Source: Streptomyces sp. ISL-1 (lineage in GTDB: Bacteria; Actinomycetota; Actinomycetes; Streptomycetales; Streptomycetaceae). Taken from it: 64,000 nucleotides of DNA. Shown one piece after another: positions 57,208-64,000 of this stretch. The stretch is taken from contig NZ_JAGGOI010000006.1 of the NCBI RefSeq assembly GCF_018614585.1, positions 1-64,000 of the forward strand, written 5' to 3'. Position 1 is the stretch's first letter. Each line of letters opens with the position of its first letter. The notes under the pieces are model-generated. The model ran no database searches, had not been told where the DNA came from, and worked only from the letters and a program-made list of their open reading frames with translations. The translations under genes were made by a program, and so were the position numbers.

Positions 57208-58437
57208 ATGGATGAGCAGCGCGCCGGAATGTGCGGTGGTCCCCCCTGGGCACGGGGCGGACCACCGCGGCTGCGTCAATGGGAGGCGCGGCGGAACGCC
57301 TCCAGACTGCCGTGGCCGTCGACCCTCGCCGTGGCCGTGTTCGTCATGGTGGGATCGGGGTTCGCGGCGCACGGCCAGCCGGACCGCGAGCCGATCGACG
57401 CCTTCGCGCGGGTGCTGCTGGTGGCGGGCCCCGCGATGCTTCTGCTGCGCAACCGATGGCCGGTCGTCTCCGTCTTCGGCGTCTCGGTGGTGGTGCTCAT
57501 CTACTTCGGTGCGGGCTATCCCTACGGACCTGTCCTCTTCGTCCTCGCCGTGGCCGCTTTCGCGGCCGTTGTCTCCGGGCACCGGTGGGCCGCCTGGTGG
57601 GCCGTCGGCGGGTTCTGGGTGGGGCAGGTGCTGATCGGGCACTGGCTCTACCACTATCTGCCGCCCGATAAGGACGATGCCACGCCCTGGGGGCAGGACC
57701 TGTTCATCGCCGCCTGGGCGGTGGCGATCCTCGCGGCCTCGGAGCTCGTACGCGTACGACGTGAGGTCTGGGCCCGTGAGCGCGAGGAGCGGGCCGCCGC
57801 CGAGAAGCGCCGCGCCGACGAGGAGCGGCTGCGGATCGCGCGCGAACTGCACGACGTCCTCGCGCACTCCATCTCGGTCATCAATGTCCAGGCGGGCGTC
57901 GGCCTCGCGCTCCTCGACACGAACCCGGAGCAGGCCCGTACCGCGCTCACCACCATCAAGGCGGCGAGCAAGGAGGCGCTGGGCGAGGTGCGCCAGGTGC
58001 TCGACACGTTGCGTACGCCCGGAGACGCCCCGCGCGCCCCCGCTCCCGGTCTCGACCGGCTGCCCGAGCTCGTCGAACAGGCCGCGAGCGCCGGACTGAA
58101 TGTCGAGGTCGTGACGGAGGGCGAGCCCTTGCCGCTGCCGCCCGGCACGGACCTGGCCGCGTTCCGGATCGTCCAGGAGGCCCTGACCAACGTCGTACGG
58201 CACTCCGGATCACGCACCGCGCGGGTGCGGATGGCGTACGCGCCCGGCCGGCTCGGGCTGCGGATCGACGATGAAGGCCCGGCCACCGCGGCAGACACGG
58301 GCGGCAGCGGCAACGGCCTCGTCGGAATGCGGGAGCGGGCCGCCGCCCTCGGTGGCACGATCGAGGCCGGTCCAAGGCCGGACGGCGGCTTCAGGGTGTG
58401 GGCCGATCTCCCTGTGCAGCCTAAGGAGACGATGTGA
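57208..58437 (+). CDS. Sensor histidine kinase, NarL/DesK-type (HisKA_3)
   Basis: The product has 409 aa. A hydrophobic N-terminal region with about four or five membrane helices (about 35-185), a coiled-coil (EREERAAAEKRRADEERLRIARELHDVLAHSISVINVQAGVG) containing the phosphorylated His in ELHDVLAHS, and a HATPase domain with VRHSGSRTARVR and GGSGNGLVGMRERAAALGG. It senses an unknown membrane or cell-envelope signal and phosphorylates the regulator encoded next, whose start overlaps its stop by 4 bp. Confidence 0.94.
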   Translation: MDEQRAGMCGGPPWARGGPPRLRQWEARRNASRLPWPSTLAVAVFVMVGSGFAAHGQPDREPIDAFARVLLVAGPAMLLLRNRWPVVSVFGVSVVVLIYFGAGYPYGPVLFVLAVAAFAAVVSGHRWAAWWAVGGFWVGQVLIGHWLYHYLPPDKDDATPWGQDLFIAAWAVAILAASELVRVRREVWAREREERAAAEKRRADEERLRIARELHDVLAHSISVINVQAGVGLALLDTNPEQARTALTTIKAASKEALGEVRQVLDTLRTPGDAPRAPAPGLDRLPELVEQAASAGLNVEVVTEGEPLPLPPGTDLAAFRIVQEALTNVVRHSGSRTARVRMAYAPGRLGLRIDDEGPATAADTGGSGNGLVGMRERAAALGGTIEAGPRPDGGFRVWADLPVQPKETM

Positions 58438-59099
58438 TCCGGGTACTGCTCGCTGACGACCAACTGCTGGTCAGGGCAGGGTTCAGAGCGCTGCTCGATG
58501 CGCAGCCGGACATCGAGGTGGCGGGCGAGGCTGCCGATGGCGGGGAGGCGGTGCGGCTGGCGGGTGAACTGCGCCCCGATGTCGTGCTGATGGACATCCG
58601 GATGCCGCTGCTGGACGGCCTCGCCGCCACCCGCCGGATCACCGGGGACGAGCGGCTGGACGGTGTGAAGGTGGTCATGCTCACCACCTTCGAGCTCGAT
58701 GAGTACGTCTTCGAGGCGATCCGCTCCGGCGCGTCGGGCTTCCTGGTGAAGGACACCGAACCGGAGGAACTGCTGCGTGCGGTACGGGCGGTGGTGGAGG
58801 GGGACGCGCTGCTGTCCCCAGGCGTGACGCGCCGGCTGATCGCGGAGTTCGCGGCCCGCTCCAAGGCGCCCGCGCGCGCCGAGCGCCTCGGCAAACTCAC
58901 CGAACGGGAGCGTGAGGTGATGGCTCTGGTCGGCATCGGGCTGTCCAACGAGGAGATCGCCCGCAGACTGGTCGTCAGCCCGCTCACCGCCAAAACCCAT
59001 GTGAGCCGCACCATGGTGAAGCTCGGTGCCCGGGACCGGGCCCAACTGGTCGTGCTGGCCTACGAGTCGGGGCTGGTGCGGCCGGGCTGGCTCGGCTGA
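58434..59099 (+). CDS. NarL-family response regulator
   Basis: The product has 221 aa. Receiver about 1-120: LADDQ, phospho-Asp in VVLMDIRMP, Thr in LTTF, Lys in LVKDTEP. LuxR-type DNA-binding domain about 150-215 (LTEREREVMALVGIGLSNEEIARRLVVSPLTAKTHVSRTMVKLGARDR). GTG start overlaps the kinase stop (GTGA), so they are co-translated. Its 3' end overlaps the convergent DUF6332 gene by 40 bp. Confidence 0.95.
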   Translation: MIRVLLADDQLLVRAGFRALLDAQPDIEVAGEAADGGEAVRLAGELRPDVVLMDIRMPLLDGLAATRRITGDERLDGVKVVMLTTFELDEYVFEAIRSGASGFLVKDTEPEELLRAVRAVVEGDALLSPGVTRRLIAEFAARSKAPARAERLGKLTEREREVMALVGIGLSNEEIARRLVVSPLTAKTHVSRTMVKLGARDRAQLVVLAYESGLVRPGWLG

Positions 59100-59335
59100 C
59101 CGGGCGCCCGGGAAAAGCGCCACAGCACGGTCACGACGCGCACGGCGAAGACGATCCCGGCCGCCGCCAAGCCCGCGAAGAGCAGCCCGCGTTCGGCTGC
59201 GTACGGCATGGTGAACATCAGCTTCGGTCCCGCGATCGCACCGAAGGTCAGTGCCGCGACCAGGGTCGCGCTGATGAGCGCGTAGCCGATCTCGACCGTG
59301 ATGGCGTCCCGGTCCGCCTGTGTACGTCGCCCCAT
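59060..59335 (-). CDS. Small DUF6332-type membrane protein
   Basis: The product has 91 aa with two membrane helices (about 17-38, IGYALISATLVAALTFGAIAG, and 50-72, GLLFAGLAAAGIVFAVRVVTVLW) and a Pro/Ser tail SQPGRTSPDS. I recognise the family (DUF6332, MGRRTQAxRDA...) by its ends; no function known. ATG 59335 or an in-frame GTG at 59350 could start it. The tail overlaps the response-regulator gene on the other strand by 40 bp. Confidence 0.75.
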   Translation of the reverse strand: MGRRTQADRDAITVEIGYALISATLVAALTFGAIAGPKLMFTMPYAAERGLLFAGLAAAGIVFAVRVVTVLWRFSRAPGQPSQPGRTSPDS

Positions 59336-59350
59336 GCTCCGAAGTGTCAC

Positions 59351-59396
59351 AGGGGCGGTGGCCGACGGGCAAGGAGTCCCGCCGACCGCCGCCCCT
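59351..59396. terminator. Terminator of the MFS exporter gene
   Basis: AGGGGCGGTGG (59351-59361) pairs with CCGCCGCCCCT (59386-59396) with one G-U, around a 24-base loop, 17 bases past the MFS stop. Confidence 0.55.
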
Positions 59397-59413
59397 CCGG
59401 AGCGCGGCGTCGG

Positions 59414-60901
59414 TCAGTCGCCGACCGCCACCCGCTCGGGCTCGGAATCCGGTACGGACTTCGCGACCAGGACCGTCTTGTGGTGGCCGGCTCCGCGCCG
59501 GGTGCGCAGTCCCGTCAGTGTGATGAGCAGTCCTGCCGCCGCGATCACCGTCACCACCACCAGGCCGGGCCGGAAGCTGTCCAGCACCTCCTGCGGGGAG
59601 CCGCCCTCGCTGCCGCCCGCGGTGATCACCGCGGTGACCACCGCAAGGAAGATGGCCCCGCCGACCTGGATCGAGGTGTTCAACAGGCCGGAGACCATGC
59701 CCTGTTCATGGTCCTGGACACCATTGGTGGCCTGGATGTTGAGCGAGGGGAAGACCAGCGCGCAGGCCGCGCCGAGCAGCAGCATCGACGGCAGGATCAC
59801 AGCGGCGTAGCTCGGCGTGAGGTCTATCCGGAGGAAGAGTCCGTACGCGACCACCATCAGCGAGAAGCCGACGGCGATCACACGGGGCGTGCCGAACCGG
59901 TCGACGACTGAGCCGATCTTCGTCGAGGAGAGCGCGACCAGCGCGCCCGCCGGGAGGAAGGCCAGCGCCGTCTGCAGTGCCGACCAGCCGAGCAGGGACT
60001 GCATGTATTGCGTGACGAGGAACTGGAAGCCGATGTAACTGCCGAAGAAGAAGGCCGCGCCGAGATTGGCCCGGATCTGGCTGCCCGCGCGCAGCACGCC
60101 CAGCCGGATCAGCGGGTGCGAGCTGCGCCGTTCGATGCTGACGAAGGCGGTGAGCAGTACGGCAATGGCCAGGAAGGACAGCAGGGTGCGGGCCGAGGCC
60201 CAGCCGGCCTCGGGGGCCTTTACGACGGTGAAGACGAGCAGCAGCATCGAGGCGGTGCCGGTGATGGCGCCCGGTATGTCGTAACCCTTGCCGGAGTCCT
60301 CACGGCTGCTCCGCGGGATCAGCTTGAGGCCGGCCACGAGTGCGATCAGGGCGATGGGCGCGGGCAGCAGCATCGTCAGTCGCCAGCTCACTTCGGTGAG
60401 CAGCCCGGACAGCACCAGGCCCATGGAGAAGCCGGTGGCGGCGCAGGTGGTGTAGATGGCCAGCGCGCGGTTGCGCTGCGGTCCCTCCTTGAAGGTGGTG
60501 GTGATGATGGAGAGCCCGGCGGGCGCGGTGAACGCGGCGCTCAGTCCCTTGATGAAGCGGCTGGCGATCAGCAGCGGTCCGGAGTCGACGAGTCCGCCGA
60601 ACAGCGAGGCCAGAGCGAAGACGGCGAGTGCGATCAGGAACACCCGGCGCCGACCGAGGAGGTCGGCGGCCCGGCCGCCAAGGAGCAGAAGGCCGCCGTA
60701 TCCAAGGATGTAACCGCTGACGATCCACTGCAGGGTCGAGGTGGACAGCTCGAGATCGGTGGCGATCGAGGGCAGGGCGACGCCGACCATCGAGACGTCG
60801 AGGGCGTCGAGGAACATCGCGGCGCAGAGCACGAGCAGTGTGCCCCACAGCCGTGGGCTCCAGCGCTCCTGCACTACCGGGTTGGTGAGCGGAGAGGTCA
60901 T
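59414..60901 (-). CDS. MFS drug-efflux transporter, DHA2 (EmrB/QacA) type
   Basis: The product has 495 aa with about 14 membrane helices. FLDALDVSMVGVALPSIATDL is helix 1 motif D1 and GGRAADLLGRRRVFLIALAVFALASL the motif A loop; the second half repeats the pattern. It expels a lipophilic toxicant with protons. No ribosome site precedes ATG 60901, but TACTGT lies 7 bases upstream with TTGCAT 16 bp before it, predicting a leaderless mRNA. A MarR operator overlaps that promoter and a MarR gene is divergent. Confidence 0.92.
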   Translation of the reverse strand: MTSPLTNPVVQERWSPRLWGTLLVLCAAMFLDALDVSMVGVALPSIATDLELSTSTLQWIVSGYILGYGGLLLLGGRAADLLGRRRVFLIALAVFALASLFGGLVDSGPLLIASRFIKGLSAAFTAPAGLSIITTTFKEGPQRNRALAIYTTCAATGFSMGLVLSGLLTEVSWRLTMLLPAPIALIALVAGLKLIPRSSREDSGKGYDIPGAITGTASMLLLVFTVVKAPEAGWASARTLLSFLAIAVLLTAFVSIERRSSHPLIRLGVLRAGSQIRANLGAAFFFGSYIGFQFLVTQYMQSLLGWSALQTALAFLPAGALVALSSTKIGSVVDRFGTPRVIAVGFSLMVVAYGLFLRIDLTPSYAAVILPSMLLLGAACALVFPSLNIQATNGVQDHEQGMVSGLLNTSIQVGGAIFLAVVTAVITAGGSEGGSPQEVLDSFRPGLVVVTVIAAAGLLITLTGLRTRRGAGHHKTVLVAKSVPDSEPERVAVGD

Positions 60902-60916
60902 GGGGAGGACAGTACA

Positions 60917-60941
60917 TGCACATGCATTCAATGCAAGTGCA
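60917..60941. promoter_or_regulatory. MarR operator between the efflux gene and its regulator
   Basis: TGCACATGCATT-C-AATGCAAGTGCA: 12-bp arms with one mismatch around a single base. It covers the -10/-35 region of the minus-strand efflux promoter and lies about 48 bp before the MarR ATG, so it should repress both. Confidence 0.75.
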
Positions 60942-60988
60942 TTTAATTCCGATGCAACAAAGTGCGCATTCTCTGCTAACGTGCGTTC

Positions 60989-61390
60989 ATGGCGGCGAAG
61001 AAGTCCGAGCGAGCGCTCGTGGATGAGTGGCGGGACGTCCTGGCGCTGCACGCCCGTACGATCTGCGAACTCGACCGTGAGCTGCATCAGCACGGGCTCG
61101 GCGCCAGCGACTTCGAGGTCCTCGATGTGCTCGCCGAAGAGCGGGCGGACGACGGCGGGTCTGCCTTCCGCGTCCAGGAGCTGGCGTCCCGGGTCCATCT
61201 CAGCCAGAGCGCCCTGTCGCGACTGGTCGCGCGGCTGGAGAAGGACGGTCTTGTCACGCGCGGGATGTGCAGCGAGGACCGGCGGGGTGTGCGGGTCGCG
61301 CTGACCGAAGCCGGCCGGGCACGCCATGCCGAGGTGCAGCCTCTCCAGCGCGCGGTGCTGTCCCGGATGCTGCCGGGCCCGTCCGCGTAA
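60989..61390 (+). CDS. MarR-family transcriptional regulator
   Basis: The product has 133 aa. Winged helix DFEVLDVLAEERADDGGSAFRVQELASRVHLSQSALSRLVARLEKDGLVTRGMCSEDRRGVRVALTEAGRARH with the DxRG wing motif (EDRRGVRV). It should repress the divergent efflux gene and itself via the dyad at 60917-60941, releasing when a drug ligand binds. TAACGT about 8 nt before the ATG and no ribosome site suggest a leaderless mRNA. Confidence 0.92.
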   Translation: MAAKKSERALVDEWRDVLALHARTICELDRELHQHGLGASDFEVLDVLAEERADDGGSAFRVQELASRVHLSQSALSRLVARLEKDGLVTRGMCSEDRRGVRVALTEAGRARHAEVQPLQRAVLSRMLPGPSA

Positions 61391-61404
61391 GTCCGTCCGA
61401 TCGT

Positions 61405-62148
61405 CTAGGACCAGGTGACGGCGGACTGCTCGCGCCACAGCTCGGCGAGTTCCGCGTCGCCCGTGACGGACACCGCGGTCTGCGGCAGCCGGTTCCAGAG
61501 CGTCAGATAGAGCTGCTCGGCCGTGCCGCTCAACTCGCAGTCGGCGGGGCCCTCTTCGCTGGGCTCGGTGCGGGGCGCGTCCGTCGACACCCATACGGTC
61601 CACACGTCATCGGTGTCGACCGGCCGTATGCGCAGTGAGCGCGGCGCCTCGGAGCGCACCCGGCTCCGGGAACGGCCGTGGAAGCCGGTCAGCAGCTCTT
61701 CGATGCCGTCGACCGCGAACTCGACGGCGATCGGACCGGGTATACCGCCCAGCGCCGACTCGACGTCCGTGCGGTGGATCGTGGTCTCGTGCGCCTGCCG
61801 CCGGGCCCAGAACGCCAGCGGTGACGGTGCGGGCAGGAAGGTCCAGCACTCCACGTCCGCGGGCGCCTCGCTCAGCGCCGCAACCAGCAGACCGTGCCCG
61901 TCCCTGAACCACTCCACCAGCTCGTCACCGTCCAGCTCGGAGCCCTCATCGGCGGGGCGGAAGCGGAGGTGCCCCTCGGTGATGAAGGCCGTCGCCCAGC
62001 GGTGGACCATGCCCGTGTGCCTGAGCACGTCCCGCACCTGCCAGCCGGGGCATGTCGGCACTGTCGCGCCGGGGCCCGCTTCGACGGCTGCCGCGGCCAG
62101 CAACCGGCCCTCTCGGACGAGGGATTTGATCAGCTCGGCGGTCTCCAT
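61405..62148 (-). CDS. Maleylpyruvate isomerase-family, mycothiol-dependent protein (DinB-like)
   Basis: The product has 247 aa. The N-terminal four-helix DinB-like domain shows VPTCPGWQVRDVLRHTGMVHRWA (His/Trp) and RRQAHETTIHRTDVESALG (HExxxHRxD), together the metal site. The C-terminal half is the MDMPI_C-type domain (TDDVWTVWVS...CELSGTAEQLYLTLWNRLP). Members use mycothiol as cofactor for isomerisation or detoxification. Stop lies 14 bp from the convergent MarR stop. Confidence 0.88.
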   Translation of the reverse strand: METAELIKSLVREGRLLAAAAVEAGPGATVPTCPGWQVRDVLRHTGMVHRWATAFITEGHLRFRPADEGSELDGDELVEWFRDGHGLLVAALSEAPADVECWTFLPAPSPLAFWARRQAHETTIHRTDVESALGGIPGPIAVEFAVDGIEELLTGFHGRSRSRVRSEAPRSLRIRPVDTDDVWTVWVSTDAPRTEPSEEGPADCELSGTAEQLYLTLWNRLPQTAVSVTGDAELAELWREQSAVTWS

Positions 62149-62170
62149 GCGGAAGATTGTGCCACTGGGC

Positions 62171-62518
62171 TCAAGCCCCCTGGGGGTGCGCGGAGCGCGG
62201 GCGTCCGCGCAGCAGTCGCACGAAGAAGCCGAGGGCCACCGACTGGATGAGCACCGACATCACCAGTGCGGTGTACATGAACCACGCGGCTGAGGAGACC
62301 GCGTCGCCGAACATCGAGCCGACGAAGAAGAAGCCGAACACAGTCGGAGCGGCCAGCAGGAACAGCCATATGCCGGCGAACGAGGCGTCCTCGTGATGGA
62401 CGAAGACAGTGTCGATCGTGACGTAGACCGTCGCCGCGGCGACCAGCGCCAGATACGCCTGGGAGGCGCGATTGCCGAAGGCGAGCTGCGTCAGCGTGCC
62501 GAGCCGTTCAGAGTTCAT
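62171..62518 (-). CDS. Small membrane protein (SCO4225-like family)
   Basis: The product has 115 aa with three membrane helices (about 20-40, 48-68, 76-98) and motifs DTVFVHHEDASFAGIWLFLLAAPT. I associate it with the family named after SCO4225; function unknown. ATG 62518 is used. It stands 22 bp upstream of the mycothiol-dependent protein gene on the same strand, a possible two-gene operon. Confidence 0.7.
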   Translation of the reverse strand: MNSERLGTLTQLAFGNRASQAYLALVAAATVYVTIDTVFVHHEDASFAGIWLFLLAAPTVFGFFFVGSMFGDAVSSAAWFMYTALVMSVLIQSVALGFFVRLLRGRPRSAHPQGA

Positions 62519-62591
62519 GTCCTTCTCCCCGCGTGGACGTCATTGCTCCCATGGTGCGTCCGGGGCGGCGGACCTGCCTGAGTACGCCTAC

Positions 62592-63815
62592 TCAGTTGCC
62601 CCGCGGCGCCGACGCATTGCGGGCCGTGTACCCGATGAGCGCCGCGCCACCCGCGAGGGCGGCCACCGTCGTCAGCGCCACCGGCAGCGAGAACCAGTCG
62701 GCGAGGAAGCCGATCGCGGGCGGCCCGAGCAGCATCCCGCCGTAGCCGAGCGTGGACGCGGCCGCGACCCCGCCGGGGCCGGCCAGCGCGCCCGCCCTGG
62801 CCACCGCCACCGGGAAGATGTTCGCGAGTCCCAGACCGGTGACGGCGAAGCCCAGAAGCGCGAGCCACACACTGGGCGCGAGCGCGCCGAGCAGCATGCC
62901 GGCCGCGGCCGTCGTCCCGCCCGCGACAAGGGTGCGGGTCTGGCCGAGTCGCTCCAGCAGGGCCGTGCCGGTGAGTCGTCCGCCCGTCATGGCCAGCGCG
63001 AAGAGGGAGTACCCGGCAGCGGCTACGCCGGGGTGTGCGTGCAGATCCTGTTCGAGGTGGAGCGCGCCCCAGTCGGCCATCGCGCCTTCTCCGTACGCCG
63101 TGCAGAGCGCGATCACGCCGAAGAGGACGACGAGTCGGCGCGTACGCCCCTTCAGCCGGCGCGGTGCCGGCGCATTTGCCGCGGGCCCGGCGGGCGGCGC
63201 CGGGTGGCGCAGCAGTACGGGTCCGGCGACGGCGGTGACCAGCAGGCCGACAGCGGTGAGGGTGAGCAGATGCGTGACGGGGGAGAGGCCGCCCGCCACC
63301 AGGCCGCCGAGTCCTGCGCCGATCATGCCGCCGAGGCTGAACGCCGCGTGGAAGGTCGGCATGACGGGCCGTCGCATGGTCGCGACGAGATCGACCGCCG
63401 CGCTGTTCATCGCGACATTGATGCCGCCATAGGCCGCACCGAAGACCAGCAGCACAAGACCGAGGGCGAGCGCCGAGTGCGTCAATGGGGGGAGCGCGAT
63501 GCTCAGTGACAGCAGTAGGGCACTGGCCACGGTGACCGGATGGCTGCCGTACCGGCGGCACAGCCGGCCGGTCAGCGTCATTGTCACCACGGCGCCCGCC
63601 GAGACGCCGAGCAGTGCCAGGCCCAGATCGCTCGCCGACGAGCCGGTCTGCTGCTTGATGGCGGGGATTCGGACCACCCAGCCGGCGAAGAGGAAGCCGT
63701 CGAGGGCGAAGAACACGGTCAGCGCGGTACGGAGGCGGAACAGGGAGGTTGGGGCGGGTTCTCCGCCAGGTCCCCCCGGAGCGGCCGTCCGTAGTAGTTT
63801 GTTTAGGTGCGGCAC
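62592..63815 (-). CDS. MFS transporter controlled by a divergent ROK regulator
   Basis: The product has 407 aa with 12 membrane helices. FALDGFLFAGWVVRIPAIKQQTG opens helix 1, LTGRLCRRYGSHPVTVASALLL is the motif A loop, and MTGGRLTGTALLERLGQTRTLVAGG the repeat in the second half. Substrate unknown; similar permeases move sugars or drugs. GTG 63815 (PHLNKLLR) fits a promoter (TTGTCG, 17 bp, TATGCT) whose -10 ends 6 bases before it, so leaderless. An upstream start near 63986 would run through the ROK gene and is rejected. Confidence 0.85.
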   Translation of the reverse strand: MPHLNKLLRTAAPGGPGGEPAPTSLFRLRTALTVFFALDGFLFAGWVVRIPAIKQQTGSSASDLGLALLGVSAGAVVTMTLTGRLCRRYGSHPVTVASALLLSLSIALPPLTHSALALGLVLLVFGAAYGGINVAMNSAAVDLVATMRRPVMPTFHAAFSLGGMIGAGLGGLVAGGLSPVTHLLTLTAVGLLVTAVAGPVLLRHPAPPAGPAANAPAPRRLKGRTRRLVVLFGVIALCTAYGEGAMADWGALHLEQDLHAHPGVAAAGYSLFALAMTGGRLTGTALLERLGQTRTLVAGGTTAAAGMLLGALAPSVWLALLGFAVTGLGLANIFPVAVARAGALAGPGGVAAASTLGYGGMLLGPPAIGFLADWFSLPVALTTVAALAGGAALIGYTARNASAPRGN

Positions 63816-63850
63816 AAACTCAGCATAGGGCCAGGCCCCGATCCCGACAA
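63796..63850. promoter_or_regulatory. Operator and leaderless promoter of the MFS gene
   Basis: On the minus strand TTGTCG (63850-63845) and TATGCT (63827-63822) are 17 bp apart, 6 bases before GTG 63815. AGTTTGT (63796-63802) and ACAAACT (63814-63820) form a perfect inverted repeat with 11-bp spacing that overlaps the start codon; it is the likely ROK-regulator site. Confidence 0.6.
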
Positions 63851-63890
63851 GACGGCTGCTCAGCGCCCGGATCATGGGAGACTCGCCACC

Positions 63891-64000
63891 ATGAACGGCA
63901 AGGCGACGACCACCAAAGCAAGGCTGGAAAGGGGCCGCAGCGCGCTCGGCCCCGCGCTGGAACTGGTTCATACGGGCCGTGCGCACACCCGCGCCGTGCT
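63891..64000 (+). CDS. ROK-family transcriptional regulator, N-terminal fragment (3' cut by window edge)
   Basis: ATG 63891 opens a frame (MNGKATTTKARLERGRSALG, then PALELVHTGRAHTRAV) that runs off the window. The sequence matches the start of winged-helix ROK repressors just before the HTH (LVHTGRAxTRAxL). GGGAG lies about 10 nt upstream. Divergent from the MFS gene with a shared operator. Only 36 residues are visible. Confidence 0.75.
   Translation, partial: MNGKATTTKARLERGRSALGPALELVHTGRAHTRAV

Noticed and set aside
59414..61603. Minus-strand frame extending the MFS protein to 729 aa
   Set aside because: The extra N-terminal part is antisense to the MarR gene and passes through the MarR operator; the membrane protein starts at 60901.
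1..64000. Possible tRNA, rRNA, prophage or insertion-sequence remains
   Set aside because: I found no cloverleaf, no rRNA-like stretch, no transposase, integrase or phage-structural motifs, and no terminal inverted repeats with target duplication beyond the 39-bp element described.

Overview
This 64-kb window is high-GC actinobacterial chromosome, almost certainly Streptomyces. The GC content is very high, GTG and TTG starts are common, and it carries marker families such as a class F sortase, a mycothiol-dependent isomerase, a deazaflavin-dependent (Ddn-type) oxidoreductase, DUF6421/DUF6986-type proteins and a Streptomyces-style sulfur leader peptide. I see no rRNA, tRNA, insertion sequence, prophage or CRISPR array. 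It reads as core or near-core chromosome rather than a genomic island. It begins inside a DEAD-box helicase gene and ends inside a ROK-family regulator gene.

Layout. 0-8 kb: helicase tail; a repeat-rich, His/Asp/Lys-rich surface protein followed by its probable class F sortase; a HAD phosphatase; divergent Lrp and LuxR regulators; a BBE-type flavo-oxidase. 7.5-13 kb: SHOCT membrane protein, cold-shock protein, FUSC-type exporter, bacterial nitric oxide synthase and a lactonase-type propeller protein. 12.7-17 kb (mostly minus): CbiX-like protein, BadF-type sugar kinase, uracil-DNA glycosylase, BNR-propeller protein, and the decayed relic of a short-chain dehydrogenase behind a perfect 20-bp operator palindrome. 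17-20 kb: an OYE-family flavoprotein and an ArsR regulator, separated by a dimethylargininase/Lrp pair; near-identical 39-bp promoter elements lie on both sides of that pair. 20-30 kb: FprA-like ferredoxin reductase, a divergent DUF305 lipoprotein and LVIVD-repeat protein, TetR, an M56 peptidase-PAP2-HAD operon, DUF5134, VOC, GNAT and GDPD genes.

30-41 kb: a translationally coupled DUF6421-SDR-threonine aldolase operon with a leader hairpin; transglutaminase-like protein; frameshifted B3/4 protein; PlsC acyltransferase; a divergent DUF4395/thioredoxin pair; a 33-aa leader peptide preceding a flavin reductase; etfB-etfA; DUF6986. 41.6-51 kb: Ser/Thr kinase, then an alpha-galactoside (or related sugar) locus with a LacI regulator, ROK kinase, secreted GH27 alpha-galactosidase and an ABC importer (binding protein and two permeases). 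That importer has no ATPase gene, as expected if a shared MsiK-type ATPase serves it. 51-64 kb: a P-loop kinase-NUDIX fusion, MBL-fold hydrolase, M20 dipeptidase, geranylgeranyl reductase-like flavoprotein, a GC-rich degenerate repeat tract, Ddn-type oxidoreductase, a NarL-type two-component system, a MarR-controlled MFS exporter, a mycothiol-dependent isomerase, and a second MFS exporter divergent from a ROK regulator.

Regulation visible in the sequence includes several perfect or near-perfect operators (for SDR relic, Lrp, TetR, LacI, MarR and ROK control), many 3' hairpins, and several start codons placed 6-9 nt behind a good -10 box, implying leaderless transcripts. Function names rest on motif recognition by eye. 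Promoters and operators are inferences from pattern, and site coordinates could be off by a base.
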